Assembly: GCA_900553955.1 (NCBI GenBank)
Contig: USFO01000035.1
Span: 1 to 14,143 of the forward strand
Direction: 5' to 3'
From: an uncultured Oscillospiraceae bacterium
GTDB taxonomy: Bacteria > Bacillota > Clostridia > Oscillospirales > Ruminococcaceae
DNA: 14,143 nt
Below the pieces are notes generated by a model, which had not been told where the DNA came from, did no database searches, and worked only from the letters and a program-made list of their open reading frames with translations. Position 1 is the first letter of the stretch, and the number at the start of each line of letters is the position of its first letter. Positions 1 to 7,858 of the stretch are shown piece by piece. The position numbers were made by a program, and so were the translations under genes.

Positions 1-24
1 GTTTCGGAAGAAACCACAAAAAAG

Positions 25-489
25 GTGAAAAGCACGAAAGACAAAATTGCAACAGGAACCATTATCTTTCGAGTGCTTTTCCCTCTTAATATTTACTTCA
101 TGTATGATTTTTTCCGTAAATCTTTTTCATCATTTGTACAAATGAAGGAAAATGGAATCAGTGAAGAAACAATTACTTCTTTGCTTAAAATGACGCTGTT
201 TTTCGCACCGCTGTTTTTCTTTGTGGTGCTGGCTGTTTTTATGCGAATGCTGATTGGCTGTTCAGCGGGAAAAGATACAGCCGAATTTATAGTCATAATG
301 ACCTTATTTCAATATTTTGTTAAAGCAGCGTATTTCGGAAAAGCAGGAAGCGGCATTTTCCTTTCCGCACTTGCTATTTCAGCTTCCCTTTCAGAAGCGA
401 TACTAACTTATGACGGCGGAGGGTTTTTCCGACATATTGCAAGACAAATTAAGCGGCTTTGGACAAAATTTATACCTAAAGGTTTATAA
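25..489 (+). CDS. Hypothetical multi-pass membrane protein, possibly 5'-truncated
   Basis: I do not recognise this family. From the GTG at 25 the product is 154 aa. The frame stays open without a stop back to position 1, so the true start may lie outside the window and the gene may be partial. About four hydrophobic stretches are visible (roughly residues 10-28, 53-76, 86-101 and 106-126). The middle pair flanks a short polar loop, and the C-terminus is basic (RHIARQIKRLWTKF), which suggests a cytoplasmic tail. Codon use is AT-rich, unlike dnaG downstream, which fits acquired DNA. It converges on the minus-strand gene ending at 502, with only 12 bp between the stops. There is no catalytic motif and I assign no function. 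Confidence 0.55.
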   Translation: MKSTKDKIATGTIIFRVLFPLNIYFMYDFFRKSFSSFVQMKENGISEETITSLLKMTLFFAPLFFFVVLAVFMRMLIGCSAGKDTAEFIVIMTLFQYFVKAAYFGKAGSGIFLSALAISASLSEAILTYDGGGFFRHIARQIKRLWTKFIPKGL

Positions 490-501
490 GGCACTGATAG
501 C

Positions 502-861
502 TTATATCATCGAACAGATTTCCTTACAACCTTTTACTATCATTTCTACCGCTGCTTCCACTGCAAGAGTATTAGCTATTCCTTCGATTGACAGAGAGCC
601 TTCTTCACCGTTGTTTTCAAACCACCAATCAATATTTGTTTCAGTGGTTGTGTTCTTTAGCACCTCAAGAACAGTTTTCATTGCAGTTCCGCGCGTCTGT
701 GCGTCAAGCCTTTTCGCGGCTTCTATCAGCCGCTGGCGCTCCTGCTCCCTCAGCATCAGGGAAGCTTTCTTTGCCACACTTTTCGGCACATATTCTTTTT
801 GCTTGTTACTTGCGGCATAGCCGCCTTCGGACGAATAAGTCCGGTTTTTGTTGATTGCCAT
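502..861 (-). CDS. Hypothetical 119-aa soluble protein
   Basis: The start is set by an AAGGAGGA ribosome-binding site at 868-875 placed 6-7 nt before the ATG at 861-859. A TTG two codons further upstream is too close to that site. The product has a basic N-terminal half with a probable amphipathic helix rich in Lys, Arg and Glu (KKASLMLREQERQRLIEAAK) and a more acidic C-terminal half containing NIDWWFENN. There is no signal peptide or membrane segment. I do not recognise the family. The basic helical N-terminus and the palindrome just upstream (884-913) would fit a small DNA-binding or autoregulatory protein of a mobile element, but that is only inference. It is AT-rich like the neighbouring membrane gene, with which it converges. 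Confidence 0.6.
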   Translation of the reverse strand: MAINKNRTYSSEGGYAASNKQKEYVPKSVAKKASLMLREQERQRLIEAAKRLDAQTRGTAMKTVLEVLKNTTTETNIDWWFENNGEEGSLSIEGIANTLAVEAAVEMIVKGCKEICSMI

Positions 862-883
862 ATGCAATCCTCCTTAAATTAAA

Positions 884-913
884 TATTTGTTCAGAATTTT
901 TTCTGAACAAATA
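884..913. promoter_or_regulatory. Perfect palindrome, probable operator
   Basis: Two perfect 13-bp inverted arms (TATTTGTTCAGAA at 884-896 and its complement at 901-913) flank a TTTT centre. It sits between the divergent starts of the minus gene (861) and dnaG (987), only 22 bp upstream of the minus start. Its right arm contains a weak -35-like TTGTTC reading leftward. There is no flanking T-run, so a terminator is unlikely. A dimeric repressor site is the simplest reading. The regulator is unknown. Confidence 0.55.
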
Positions 914-962
914 CAGCTTAGCAGAGGATTTCTTAAATTTGTGATGATGTTTTATGCTTTAA

Positions 963-976
963 CCTTTCCGGAAAGG
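963..976 (+). promoter_or_regulatory. 14-bp palindrome overlapping the dnaG ribosome-binding site
   Basis: CCTTTCCGGAAAGG is a perfect palindrome whose right half runs into the Shine-Dalgarno AAGGAGG (973-979). In mRNA it could form a 5-bp hairpin with a CCGG loop that partly hides the ribosome-binding site. The effect would be modest and is inferred only. Confidence 0.35.
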
Positions 977-986
977 AGGTTTCACA

Positions 987-2744
987 TTGATTCCGCAAAG
1001 CTTTATTGAAGAGCTCAAAATGCACAGCGACATTGAAAGCGTGGTGTCGTCGTATGTTCAGCTAAAGCGCCGCGGGCGCATTCTGGTGGGGCTGTGCCCG
1101 TTCCACTCGGAAAAATCCGGCTCGTTCACCGTGTACCCGGAAAGCCAGTCCTTCTACTGCTTCGGCTGCGGAGCGGGCGGCGACGTTATCGGCTTCATTC
1201 GCCGAATCGAGAATCTCGAGTACGTCGAAGCGGTGAAGCTGCTTGCCCAGCGCGCCGGAATGACCGTTCCGGAGGACGCGGCGGAGGATCGCACCGCCAT
1301 GCTCAAAACCCGCATACTGGAAATGAACCGGGAGGCGGCGCGCTTTTACTTCGACCGCCTTATCGAACCCCAAGGCGAAAAGGGCTTGCGCTATCTGCTC
1401 GGGCGCGGTCTGACCCCAAAGACCATTAAGCATTTCGGCTTGGGCTACGCCCCCGCCGGGTGGAGCACACTTACCGATATGCTCGCCAAAAAGGGGTACA
1501 AGTTCGACGAAATGGAGGCCGCCTGCCTTGCCCGAAAGGGCAGAAACGGCGGCTACTACGACGTGTTCCGGGACAGGGTGATGTTCCCGATAATCGACCT
1601 TCGGGGCAACGTTATCGGCTTCGGCGGGCGAAAAATGGAGGGCGACGGTCCGAAGTATTACAACTCGCCGGATACTCCGGTTTTCAAGAAAACCAAAAAT
1701 CTTTTCGCGCTGAATTTCGCAAAAAAAGGCGGCAAGCTGCCGTATATCATAATCTGCGAGGGGTACATGGACGTTATTGCCATGCACCAGGCGGGGTTCA
1801 CACAGGCGGTGGCGTCTTTGGGAACCTCCCTCACCGCCGACCAATGCCGCCTTGCGGCGGCGTACACCGACGAAGCGGTGCTCGCCTACGATTCGGACGA
1901 AGCCGGACAGAAAGCCCCCCGCCGCGCCATCGGTCTTTTGGACGAAGCAGGCATTCGCAGCCGGGTTCTCTCCATTCCGAACGCGAAAGACCCGGACGAG
2001 TTTATAAAAAAATTCGGCGGAACGAAGTTCAAGCAGCTTATCGAAGGCTCCGCCGGGGCAATTGAGTATGAGCTTGACAAAATCGGCGCAAAATACGAAA
2101 CGGACACGCCCGAAGGCAAAATCGCCGCACTGAAAGAGGCGGTAAACCTGCTTGCGGAGATGAAAAACCCGCTGGAGCGCGAGGTTTGGGCGGCGAAGCT
2201 TGCCGCCGACTACGGCACCACGAAGGAGGGCATTCTCTCGCAGGTCAAGGCAAAGCTCCGCCGTCGGGCAAAGACGGAAAATCAGCGCTTTGCAGCCGCG
2301 CCCACCGCGCGGGTCGCTTATGCGAACATCATTCCGGAAAAGCTGAAAAATCCCGCCGCAGCCGCCGCGGAGGAACGCCTTTTGGGCGCGGCGCTCCGCA
2401 ACCCGGAAGCGTTTCGCTCCCTTGCGGGCAAAATTTCAGGCGATGACTTCGTCTGTGCCCTTTACAAACGCATTTTTGCGAGTGCGGCTAACGCCGCCGC
2501 CATGGGCTATGAGCTTTCGCTCACCACCTTCGGCGAGGATTTTTCTCTGGAGGAGCAAAACGTCATTGCGCGGCTTTTCACCACCGCCCGAGAAAGCCAC
2601 TACACCGAAGCGGACGCCCTTGACGCCGCCGCCGCGATGAAGCGCCTTGCCGAACGCAAAACCGACGCCGAAATCGCCGGCCTTTCCGGCGCGGAGCTCT
2701 CCGCCTACATCGAAAAAATGCGGAGAGAAAAAGCGGGGAAGTAA
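987..2744 (+). CDS. dnaG: DNA primase
   Basis: DnaG synthesises RNA primers for lagging-strand replication and for origin start, working with the DnaB-type helicase. The N-terminal CHC2 zinc ribbon is complete (C37, H40, C58, C61, in the contexts CPFH and CFGC). The RNA polymerase core follows, and the TOPRIM domain carries the expected acidic residues: E258 in EGYMD, then D302 and D304 in AYDSDEAGQKA. The last ~130 residues are the Ala- and Glu-rich helical helicase-binding domain. At 585 aa it has normal length. The start is a TTG at 987, 7 nt after AAGGAGG (973-979), which gives the typical IPQSFIEEL N-terminus. rpoD lies downstream on the same strand, the classic macromolecular-synthesis order without rpsU, but here a ~480-bp repeat-filled gap separates them. 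Confidence 0.97.
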   Translation: MIPQSFIEELKMHSDIESVVSSYVQLKRRGRILVGLCPFHSEKSGSFTVYPESQSFYCFGCGAGGDVIGFIRRIENLEYVEAVKLLAQRAGMTVPEDAAEDRTAMLKTRILEMNREAARFYFDRLIEPQGEKGLRYLLGRGLTPKTIKHFGLGYAPAGWSTLTDMLAKKGYKFDEMEAACLARKGRNGGYYDVFRDRVMFPIIDLRGNVIGFGGRKMEGDGPKYYNSPDTPVFKKTKNLFALNFAKKGGKLPYIIICEGYMDVIAMHQAGFTQAVASLGTSLTADQCRLAAAYTDEAVLAYDSDEAGQKAPRRAIGLLDEAGIRSRVLSIPNAKDPDEFIKKFGGTKFKQLIEGSAGAIEYELDKIGAKYETDTPEGKIAALKEAVNLLAEMKNPLEREVWAAKLAADYGTTKEGILSQVKAKLRRRAKTENQRFAAAPTARVAYANIIPEKLKNPAAAAAEERLLGAALRNPEAFRSLAGKISGDDFVCALYKRIFASAANAAAMGYELSLTTFGEDFSLEEQNVIARLFTTARESHYTEADALDAAAAMKRLAERKTDAEIAGLSGAELSAYIEKMRREKAGK

Positions 2745-2826
2745 TTCGGAATGCGGAATAACGCACAGAATCAAATCCGAGCGAACCGCCAGTGCTGCTG
2801 TGCGCACCGAGCCAGTGGTGAGGGAA

Positions 2827-2890
2827 CTTGGCTCCCCTGTGTTACACCGAGGAAGACGGAGCGCGAACCTCGGCTCCCCTGTGTAAGGCT
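2827..2890. repeat. Two partial copies of a GGCTCCCCTGTG repeat end
   Basis: CTTGGCTCCCCTGTG (2827-2841) and CCTCGGCTCCCCTGTG (2868-2883) are two tandemly placed ends of the repeat family seen in fuller form at 2914-3142 and at 4355-4454. No coding potential is apparent. They look like leftovers of repeated insertion at the same place. Confidence 0.6.
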
Positions 2891-2913
2891 TTCGCTGGGT
2901 GTTTGCGGAACAG

Positions 2914-3005
2914 TTCTCGCCTCCCCTGTGCAAGGGGAGGTGTCAAAACCGCAGGTTTTGACGGAAGGGTTGTATCCGCGACCGGTGATAGCGTTTACAC
3001 CAAAC
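2914..3005. repeat. Palindromic intergenic repeat, left unit
   Basis: The unit consists, in order, of a hairpin CCTCCCC/GGGGAGG (2920-2940), a second hairpin GTCAAAACC-GCA-GGTTTTGAC (2942-2962), and a conserved tail GGGTTGTATCCGCGACCGG followed by a GTTTACAC segment. The tail recurs at 7865-7905. The same unit appears inverted at 3049-3142 with a different middle stem. Confidence 0.75.
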
Positions 3006-3048
3006 GAAATACTCACTTATTTAAAATTGAGAGCAAAACTTAAACGAA

Positions 3049-3142
3049 GGTATAGTGTAGACGCTATACCTTGTCGCGGATACAACCCCTCAGTCAGCTT
3101 CGCTGACAGCTCCCCTTACACAGGGGAGCCAAGAAGCGCTCT
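3049..3142. repeat. Palindromic intergenic repeat, right unit (inverted)
   Basis: This is the reverse-oriented partner of 2914-3005. From right to left it has the hairpin GCTCCCC/GGGGAGC (3109-3129), the middle hairpin GTCAGC-TTC-GCTGAC (3093-3107), and the tail GTCGCGGATACAACCCC, followed by a further GGTATAG/CTATACC hairpin (3049-3070). The units face each other across about 43 bp of AT-rich DNA, giving a composite inverted-repeat element of ~230 bp within the dnaG-rpoD gap. Confidence 0.75.
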
Positions 3143-3163
3143 CAATCACCGCGCCGCACCCAC

Positions 3164-3192
3164 TTAACATAGTTCACCAAAAAATTTACATA
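3164..3192 (+). promoter_or_regulatory. Weak candidate sigma-A promoter for rpoD
   Basis: TTAACA (3164-3169), a 17-bp spacer and TACATA (3187-3192) lie 34 bp before the rpoD start. The -35 is good and the -10 is poor. Because repeats intervene after dnaG, a local promoter would make sense. This is only suggestive. Confidence 0.3.
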
Positions 3193-3225
3193 CAAAAACC
3201 AACCATTTTTCAGGGGGAATTAACA

Positions 3226-4323
<1,098 letters not shown>

Positions 4324-4354
4324 TAGTGCGAAATAGCGGCAACTAAGTGCGAAC

Positions 4355-4454
4355 CTCGGCTCCCCTTCAATAAGGAGCGAAGCTCCGTCATTTATCGTGA
4401 CAAGGGCGGCACAGCCGCGCAAACATTTTGTCTAAGATACACAGGGGAGCCGAG
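4355..4454. repeat. 100-bp miniature inverted-repeat element
   Basis: Perfect 12-bp terminal inverted repeats CTCGGCTCCCCT (4355-4366) and AGGGGAGCCGAG (4443-4454) bound an interior with a small GGAGC-GAA-GCTCC hairpin and no open frame. The ends match the repeat ends at 2827-2883 and 3123-3135. It lies directly after the rpoD stop. Confidence 0.65.
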
Positions 4455-4520
4455 AACCACGCTCCGGCAATGCGGTGGGAGCCAAGGGCGCTGCCGCGAG
4501 TGCCACAGATTTAGAGGTTA

Positions 4521-4603
4521 CGACCGTCTCCGACGGTCGGCCCTCATCCGTCTTTCTTTTGCCGCTAAGCGGCAAAAGAAATCCACCTTCCCCAAGGGGA
4601 AGG
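4521..4603. repeat. Cluster of three hairpins (separate repeat family)
   Basis: Three perfect hairpins follow each other: CGACCGT/ACGGTCG (4521-4539), a 13-bp-stem TTTCTTTTGCCGC-TAA-GCGGCAAAAGAAA (4553-4581), and CCTTCCCC-AA-GGGGAAGG (4586-4603). They sit between convergent rpoD and the BofC-like gene. The large middle hairpin could help end transcription from either side, but it lacks a clean following T-run, so I class this as a repeat. Confidence 0.6.
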
Positions 4604-4626
4604 CTAAGCGCAGCACAGCGCCGCGG

Positions 4627-4962
4627 CTACGACGTGAAATCCTCAAGCAGGCTGCGAAGCTCCGCTTCGTTAGCCACGGGGATTCCGGCGATGAGGCGGG
4701 CACGGTCGGCGTCGGGCAAAGTGCGCACCATAACGTCATAGGTTTCCGCCGGAGCTTCCGCAGCGCCCACAAAAAGCGCCAGATAGCCGCGGTAAACCCC
4801 AAGGCGCATCTGCTCTGAGGCGAAATCGCCGCTTTCTGCGGCGATTTGCGTGTCGTCCGCGGGCGGCTCGTCCGCAAAAAAGCCCGTCAGCGCGAATGCG
4901 CACAGCACCAGCGCCGCTACAAGCAGCAGCGCCGCCGCGGTTATTGCAAGAGTGTGTTCCAA
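4627..4962 (-). CDS. Membrane-anchored protein with BofC-like C-terminal domain
   Basis: This is a 111-aa protein with one N-terminal transmembrane helix (residues ~5-27), a short acidic Pro/Asp linker, and a C-terminal ~60-residue domain. The pattern of that domain (MRLGVYRGYLALF, then TLPDADRARLIAGIPV, then EAELRSLLEDFTS) resembles the BofC C-terminal domain as found in many short clostridial proteins: a beta segment, an LP-x-x-D-R-x-x-L-x-x-GI motif and a closing LLEDYTS-like tail. In Bacillus, BofC is a forespore protein that restrains the SpoIVB protease in the sigma-K checkpoint. Whether this short version does so is unknown. The start is a TTG at 4962, 9 nt after GGAGG. The gene stands alone on the minus strand, converging with rpoD. 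Family assignment is from motif memory and is moderate. Confidence 0.7.
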   Translation of the reverse strand: MEHTLAITAAALLLVAALVLCAFALTGFFADEPPADDTQIAAESGDFASEQMRLGVYRGYLALFVGAAEAPAETYDVMVRTLPDADRARLIAGIPVANEAELRSLLEDFTS

Positions 4963-5017
4963 GGGACAGCACCTCCGTAAAATTATTTCTACGGCTTATT
5001 GTGGACGGAGAAAATAG

Positions 5018-5375
5018 GAAATATGCGGCTCTGCGAGCCGCCATATTTCAGTTATATTTTTTGCCTGCGGCGAAAAGTTATATCGCCGCTTCGCGGCGGT
5101 TATATCCGCGGCGTTGCCACGGGTTATGTTTTTTGCCCTTTAGGCAAAAAGTAAATGTGTGCGCGCCGTGCGCGCACATTTTGAACGGGTAGTGCCGTCG
5201 AGGTAATGCTGAGTGAAGCGTCGCCTGAGTGCGCCCCATCTATAAAAAACGTGACCGCACGGCGGTCACACCTAAACTTTGCCGCCTGCGGCGGCAAAAC
5301 ATAACCCGCCCAAAGGGCGGACATAGCCGCGCCGTAGGCGCGATATATCCCGCAGCGCCGCCGCGGATATAACTG
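5018..5375 (+). repeat. Hairpin-array element, copy A
   Basis: Eleven consecutive short hairpins joined by AT-rich spacers (GTTATATC, GGGTTATGTTTT, CCTAAACTTT, ACATAACCC types) surround an asymmetric core at about 5179-5250. Examples are CGCCGC-TTC-GCGGCG (5084-5098), TGTGCGCGC-CGT-GCGCGCACA (5158-5178), GTGACCGC-ACG-GCGGTCAC (5251-5269), TTTGCCGCC-TGC-GGCGGCAAA (5278-5298) and CCGCCC-AAA-GGGCGG (5306-5320). Loops are mostly three bases. The reverse complement of 11985-12338 aligns with it end to end. There is no coding potential. It fills the gap between the divergent BofC-like and PBP genes. Confidence 0.85.
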
Positions 5376-5421
5376 CGGAGCTTCGCCCCGCCCACTGATT
5401 TTCACTATTTTTAACAGACAA

Positions 5422-5452
5422 TTCACCAAATAATCATCTGATTTGCTATAAT
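5422..5452 (+). promoter_or_regulatory. Extended -10 promoter of the PBP gene
   Basis: A perfect TATAAT (5447-5452) is preceded by TG one base upstream (an extended -10). A weak TTCACC (5422-5427) lies 19 bp before it. Transcription would start near 5459 and the leader would open with a GGGCTT/AAGCCC hairpin (5462-5478). The promoter lies just outside the hairpin array. Confidence 0.65.
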
Positions 5453-5520
5453 GTATAGTATGGGCTTTGTATAAGCCCGATTCGGCACAAAAAATTCCCG
5501 TAAAGAGGGAGGACAGATAA

Positions 5521-7761
5521 ATGGCAAAAAAGAAAAACAGCGACGCTCCGCAGAAGGAACAGCCCGCATGGCTTAAAGCCGTGAAGGGATTCTTTCGCTT
5601 TTTGGGGCGTGCGCTCGTCACCGTGCTTTCGGTGTTCATAATAAGCGGATGCATCATCGGCTGCGTGCTCGCCGCCGTGGTTCTGGGAATGGTGGACGAC
5701 GCAGAGGGCGTCGACCTTAATTCTCTGGAGCTTAACTACACGAGCATAATTTACACCAAGGATCCCGACACCGGCGAATATACCGAGGATACCAAGCTTT
5801 ACGGCGAAAAGGGTAAGCTCATTTGGGCGGACTACGATGAAATGCCCTCTTATCTTATCGACGCCACCGTTGCGGCGGAGGATAAGCGCTTTTGGCAGCA
5901 TCAGGGCGTGGACTTCACCCGTACCATCTACGCTACGGTGAAATTCCTTACCGGCAACACCGACGGCGGCGGCTCCACCATAACTCAGCAGCTTATCAAA
6001 AACGCCACCGGCCATAACGAGGTTCGTATAGACCGTAAGGTAAAGGAAATCTTCAATGCGCTTGCTATGGAGAAGAAATATTCCAAGCAGCAGATTTTGG
6101 AGGCGTATCTCAACGTAATTGCCTTCGGCTATAATACCTACGGCGTTCAGGCGGCGGCGAATATGTACTTCGACAAAGATGTTTCGGAGCTTACCGTCAA
6201 CGAATGTGCAAGCCTTATCGCCATTACCAACAACCCCAGCTACTATGAGCCCTTCGGACACATGGAGAACAACAATGAGCGCCGCGAATACGTTCTCAAC
6301 GAGATGAAGAAGCTCGGCTATATAAGTCAGGATGAAAAGGACGCTCTTGCCGCAACGCCCATAGTCACCTCCAAGGGGCAGACCTCAAACAAAAAGACAA
6401 GCAAATATCAGTCATGGTTCATCGACTATGTAATCGACGACGTTATAAACGGCCTTATGGACGAATACGGCTGGGATAAAGAAACCGCCTCCAAAGAGCT
6501 TTACAGCGGCGGTTACCGCATTTATGCCACCGTTGATAACAACATCCAAAGCGCCCTTGAGGAATACTACGAAAACCCGGATAACTTCCCGCAGATGCGC
6601 AACGAGGTTCAGCCGGATTCCGCCTTTGTAATCCTCAACTTCAACGGTGAAATCGTCGGCATAGTCGGCGGAAAAGGCGAAAAGGAAGGCTCGCGCCTGT
6701 TCAACATCGCTTCCTCCGGCAAGCGGCACATAGGTTCAACCATCAAGCCCATTTCCTCCTATGCCCTTGCACTGGAAAACGACCTTATAACCTATTCCAC
6801 CATAATCTGCGATGAACCGGTCTATAAAGCGGGCGAAACCTATCAGGGAACAACGTTCAAAGCCGACTGGCCTGTGAACTATTACGCAGGCTACAAGGGC
6901 AACGTAACCGTTGACGAAGCGCTTCAGCGTTCCATCAACACCATTCCGGTAAAGCTTGTAACCATGCTCACCCCACGCGTGGTTTTCGACTTTATGACCC
7001 AAAAGCTGCACATCACTTCTCTTGTTGATTCCGGCGAAAACAACGACGTTGCCGTTGCGCCTATGGCGCTCGGCTCCCTCACCGTGGGTATTTCACCCCT
7101 TGAGCTTGCGGGCGCATATCAAATGATAGGCAACGGCGGACTTTACATCAAGCCGCACGCCTACACCGAAGTGCTCGACAGCGACGGCGCTGTGGTGCTC
7201 AAGGCGAACACCTCTCCGGAGCGTGTTGTTTCCGCAGAAACCGCAACTATCCTGAATAAGCTCCTCCAGCGCGTAACAGGCGGTCCTTACGGTACCGGTA
7301 CGGCGGCAAACCTTTCTGCTTACGGCATAAAAACCGCCGGTAAAACCGGTTCCTCATCCGACAACACCGACCTTTGGTTCGTCGGCATGACTCCGGAATA
7401 CCTCGGCGTTGTATGGCTCGGCTATTCCGAAAGTATGCAGGAAATCAGGTATAACAAATACCCCACTCCGTATATTTGGAAGGGCGTTATGCAGAAAATT
7501 GTGTCCTATATGAACGCGGATGCGGACTTCCCGGTCAGTCCGAACGTGGTGCAGAAAACCTACTGCACACGCTCCGGCGACATTGCCACCGATGCGTGCA
7601 CAAGCACCGCCACCGGTTGGTATAAGAAGGACAACATCCCCGGCAACTGCACCGAGTGCTACGGCGGCGGAAATGGCGATTGGGGCGACTGGGGCGACTG
7701 GGGCAACGGCGGCAGCTCCTCCGGCGGCGGAAATAGCGACGATATAATCCACATCGGATAA
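5521..7761 (+). CDS. Class A (bifunctional) penicillin-binding protein
   Basis: This polymerises and cross-links peptidoglycan at the outer face of the membrane. A short cytoplasmic Lys-rich N-terminus is followed by one transmembrane helix (residues ~28-55). The GT51 transglycosylase domain has catalytic E120 in AAEDKRFWQHQGVD, the GGGSTITQQLIKN motif, and the second glutamate E176 in KVKEIFNALAMEKKY. The transpeptidase domain has SxxK at S406-K409 (GSTIKP), SxN at S471-N473, and KTG at K608-G610. At 746 aa it fits PBP1A-type enzymes. The tail is odd: after a Cys-containing stretch (YCTRSGDIATDAC, then CTEC) it ends in Gly-rich sequence with three GDW repeats (residues 719-727). The ATG at 5521 follows AGGGAGG by 8 nt. 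It is monocistronic, with its own promoter and a strong terminator. Confidence 0.95.
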   Translation: MAKKKNSDAPQKEQPAWLKAVKGFFRFLGRALVTVLSVFIISGCIIGCVLAAVVLGMVDDAEGVDLNSLELNYTSIIYTKDPDTGEYTEDTKLYGEKGKLIWADYDEMPSYLIDATVAAEDKRFWQHQGVDFTRTIYATVKFLTGNTDGGGSTITQQLIKNATGHNEVRIDRKVKEIFNALAMEKKYSKQQILEAYLNVIAFGYNTYGVQAAANMYFDKDVSELTVNECASLIAITNNPSYYEPFGHMENNNERREYVLNEMKKLGYISQDEKDALAATPIVTSKGQTSNKKTSKYQSWFIDYVIDDVINGLMDEYGWDKETASKELYSGGYRIYATVDNNIQSALEEYYENPDNFPQMRNEVQPDSAFVILNFNGEIVGIVGGKGEKEGSRLFNIASSGKRHIGSTIKPISSYALALENDLITYSTIICDEPVYKAGETYQGTTFKADWPVNYYAGYKGNVTVDEALQRSINTIPVKLVTMLTPRVVFDFMTQKLHITSLVDSGENNDVAVAPMALGSLTVGISPLELAGAYQMIGNGGLYIKPHAYTEVLDSDGAVVLKANTSPERVVSAETATILNKLLQRVTGGPYGTGTAANLSAYGIKTAGKTGSSSDNTDLWFVGMTPEYLGVVWLGYSESMQEIRYNKYPTPYIWKGVMQKIVSYMNADADFPVSPNVVQKTYCTRSGDIATDACTSTATGWYKKDNIPGNCTECYGGGNGDWGDWGDWGNGGSSSGGGNSDDIIHIG

Positions 7762-7770
7762 TTTTGCGAA

Positions 7771-7796
7771 AAATGTTTTGGTAAAATGTTTTGGTA
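7771..7796. repeat. 13-bp tandem duplication
   Basis: AAATGTTTTGGTA occurs twice head to tail, 9 bp after the PBP stop and just before its terminator. It is probably a slippage duplication with no evident function. Confidence 0.7.
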
Positions 7797-7800
7797 AAGA

Positions 7801-7834
7801 AAATCCCGTGCTCAAATGAGCACGGGATTTTTTA
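7801..7834 (+). terminator. Rho-independent terminator of the PBP gene
   Basis: There is a perfect 13-bp stem, AAATCCCGTGCTC (7801-7813) with GAGCACGGGATTT (7818-7830), an AAAT loop and a run of six T's at the 3' side. Confidence 0.9.
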
Positions 7835-7858
7835 TTTGAGCACCGGTATGTATTTAGC

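Noticed and set aside
1062..1844. 260-codon minus-strand frame inside dnaG
   Set aside because: It is an antisense shadow of the CHC2 and core domains of dnaG, with low-complexity composition and no start signal.
4553..4581. Bidirectional intrinsic terminator between rpoD and the BofC-like gene
   Set aside because: The stem is strong, but there is no T-run beyond the stem's own arm. It resembles a dispersed repeat, so it is listed as such.
5411..5428. Shared TTAACA and TTCACCAAA words upstream of both rpoD (3164-3180) and the PBP gene
   Set aside because: The spacing of the two words differs and they lie at different distances from the -10 boxes. Chance similarity in AT-rich promoter DNA is likely.
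5124..5657. Possible proteins encoded in hairpin array A
   Set aside because: Frames here run through palindromes and give low-complexity sequence unlike any family. Stems vary without respect for a reading frame.
5446..6261. 271-codon minus-strand frame across the PBP promoter and transglycosylase domain
   Set aside because: It overlaps conserved GT51 motifs on the other strand and covers the PBP promoter. It has no support of its own.
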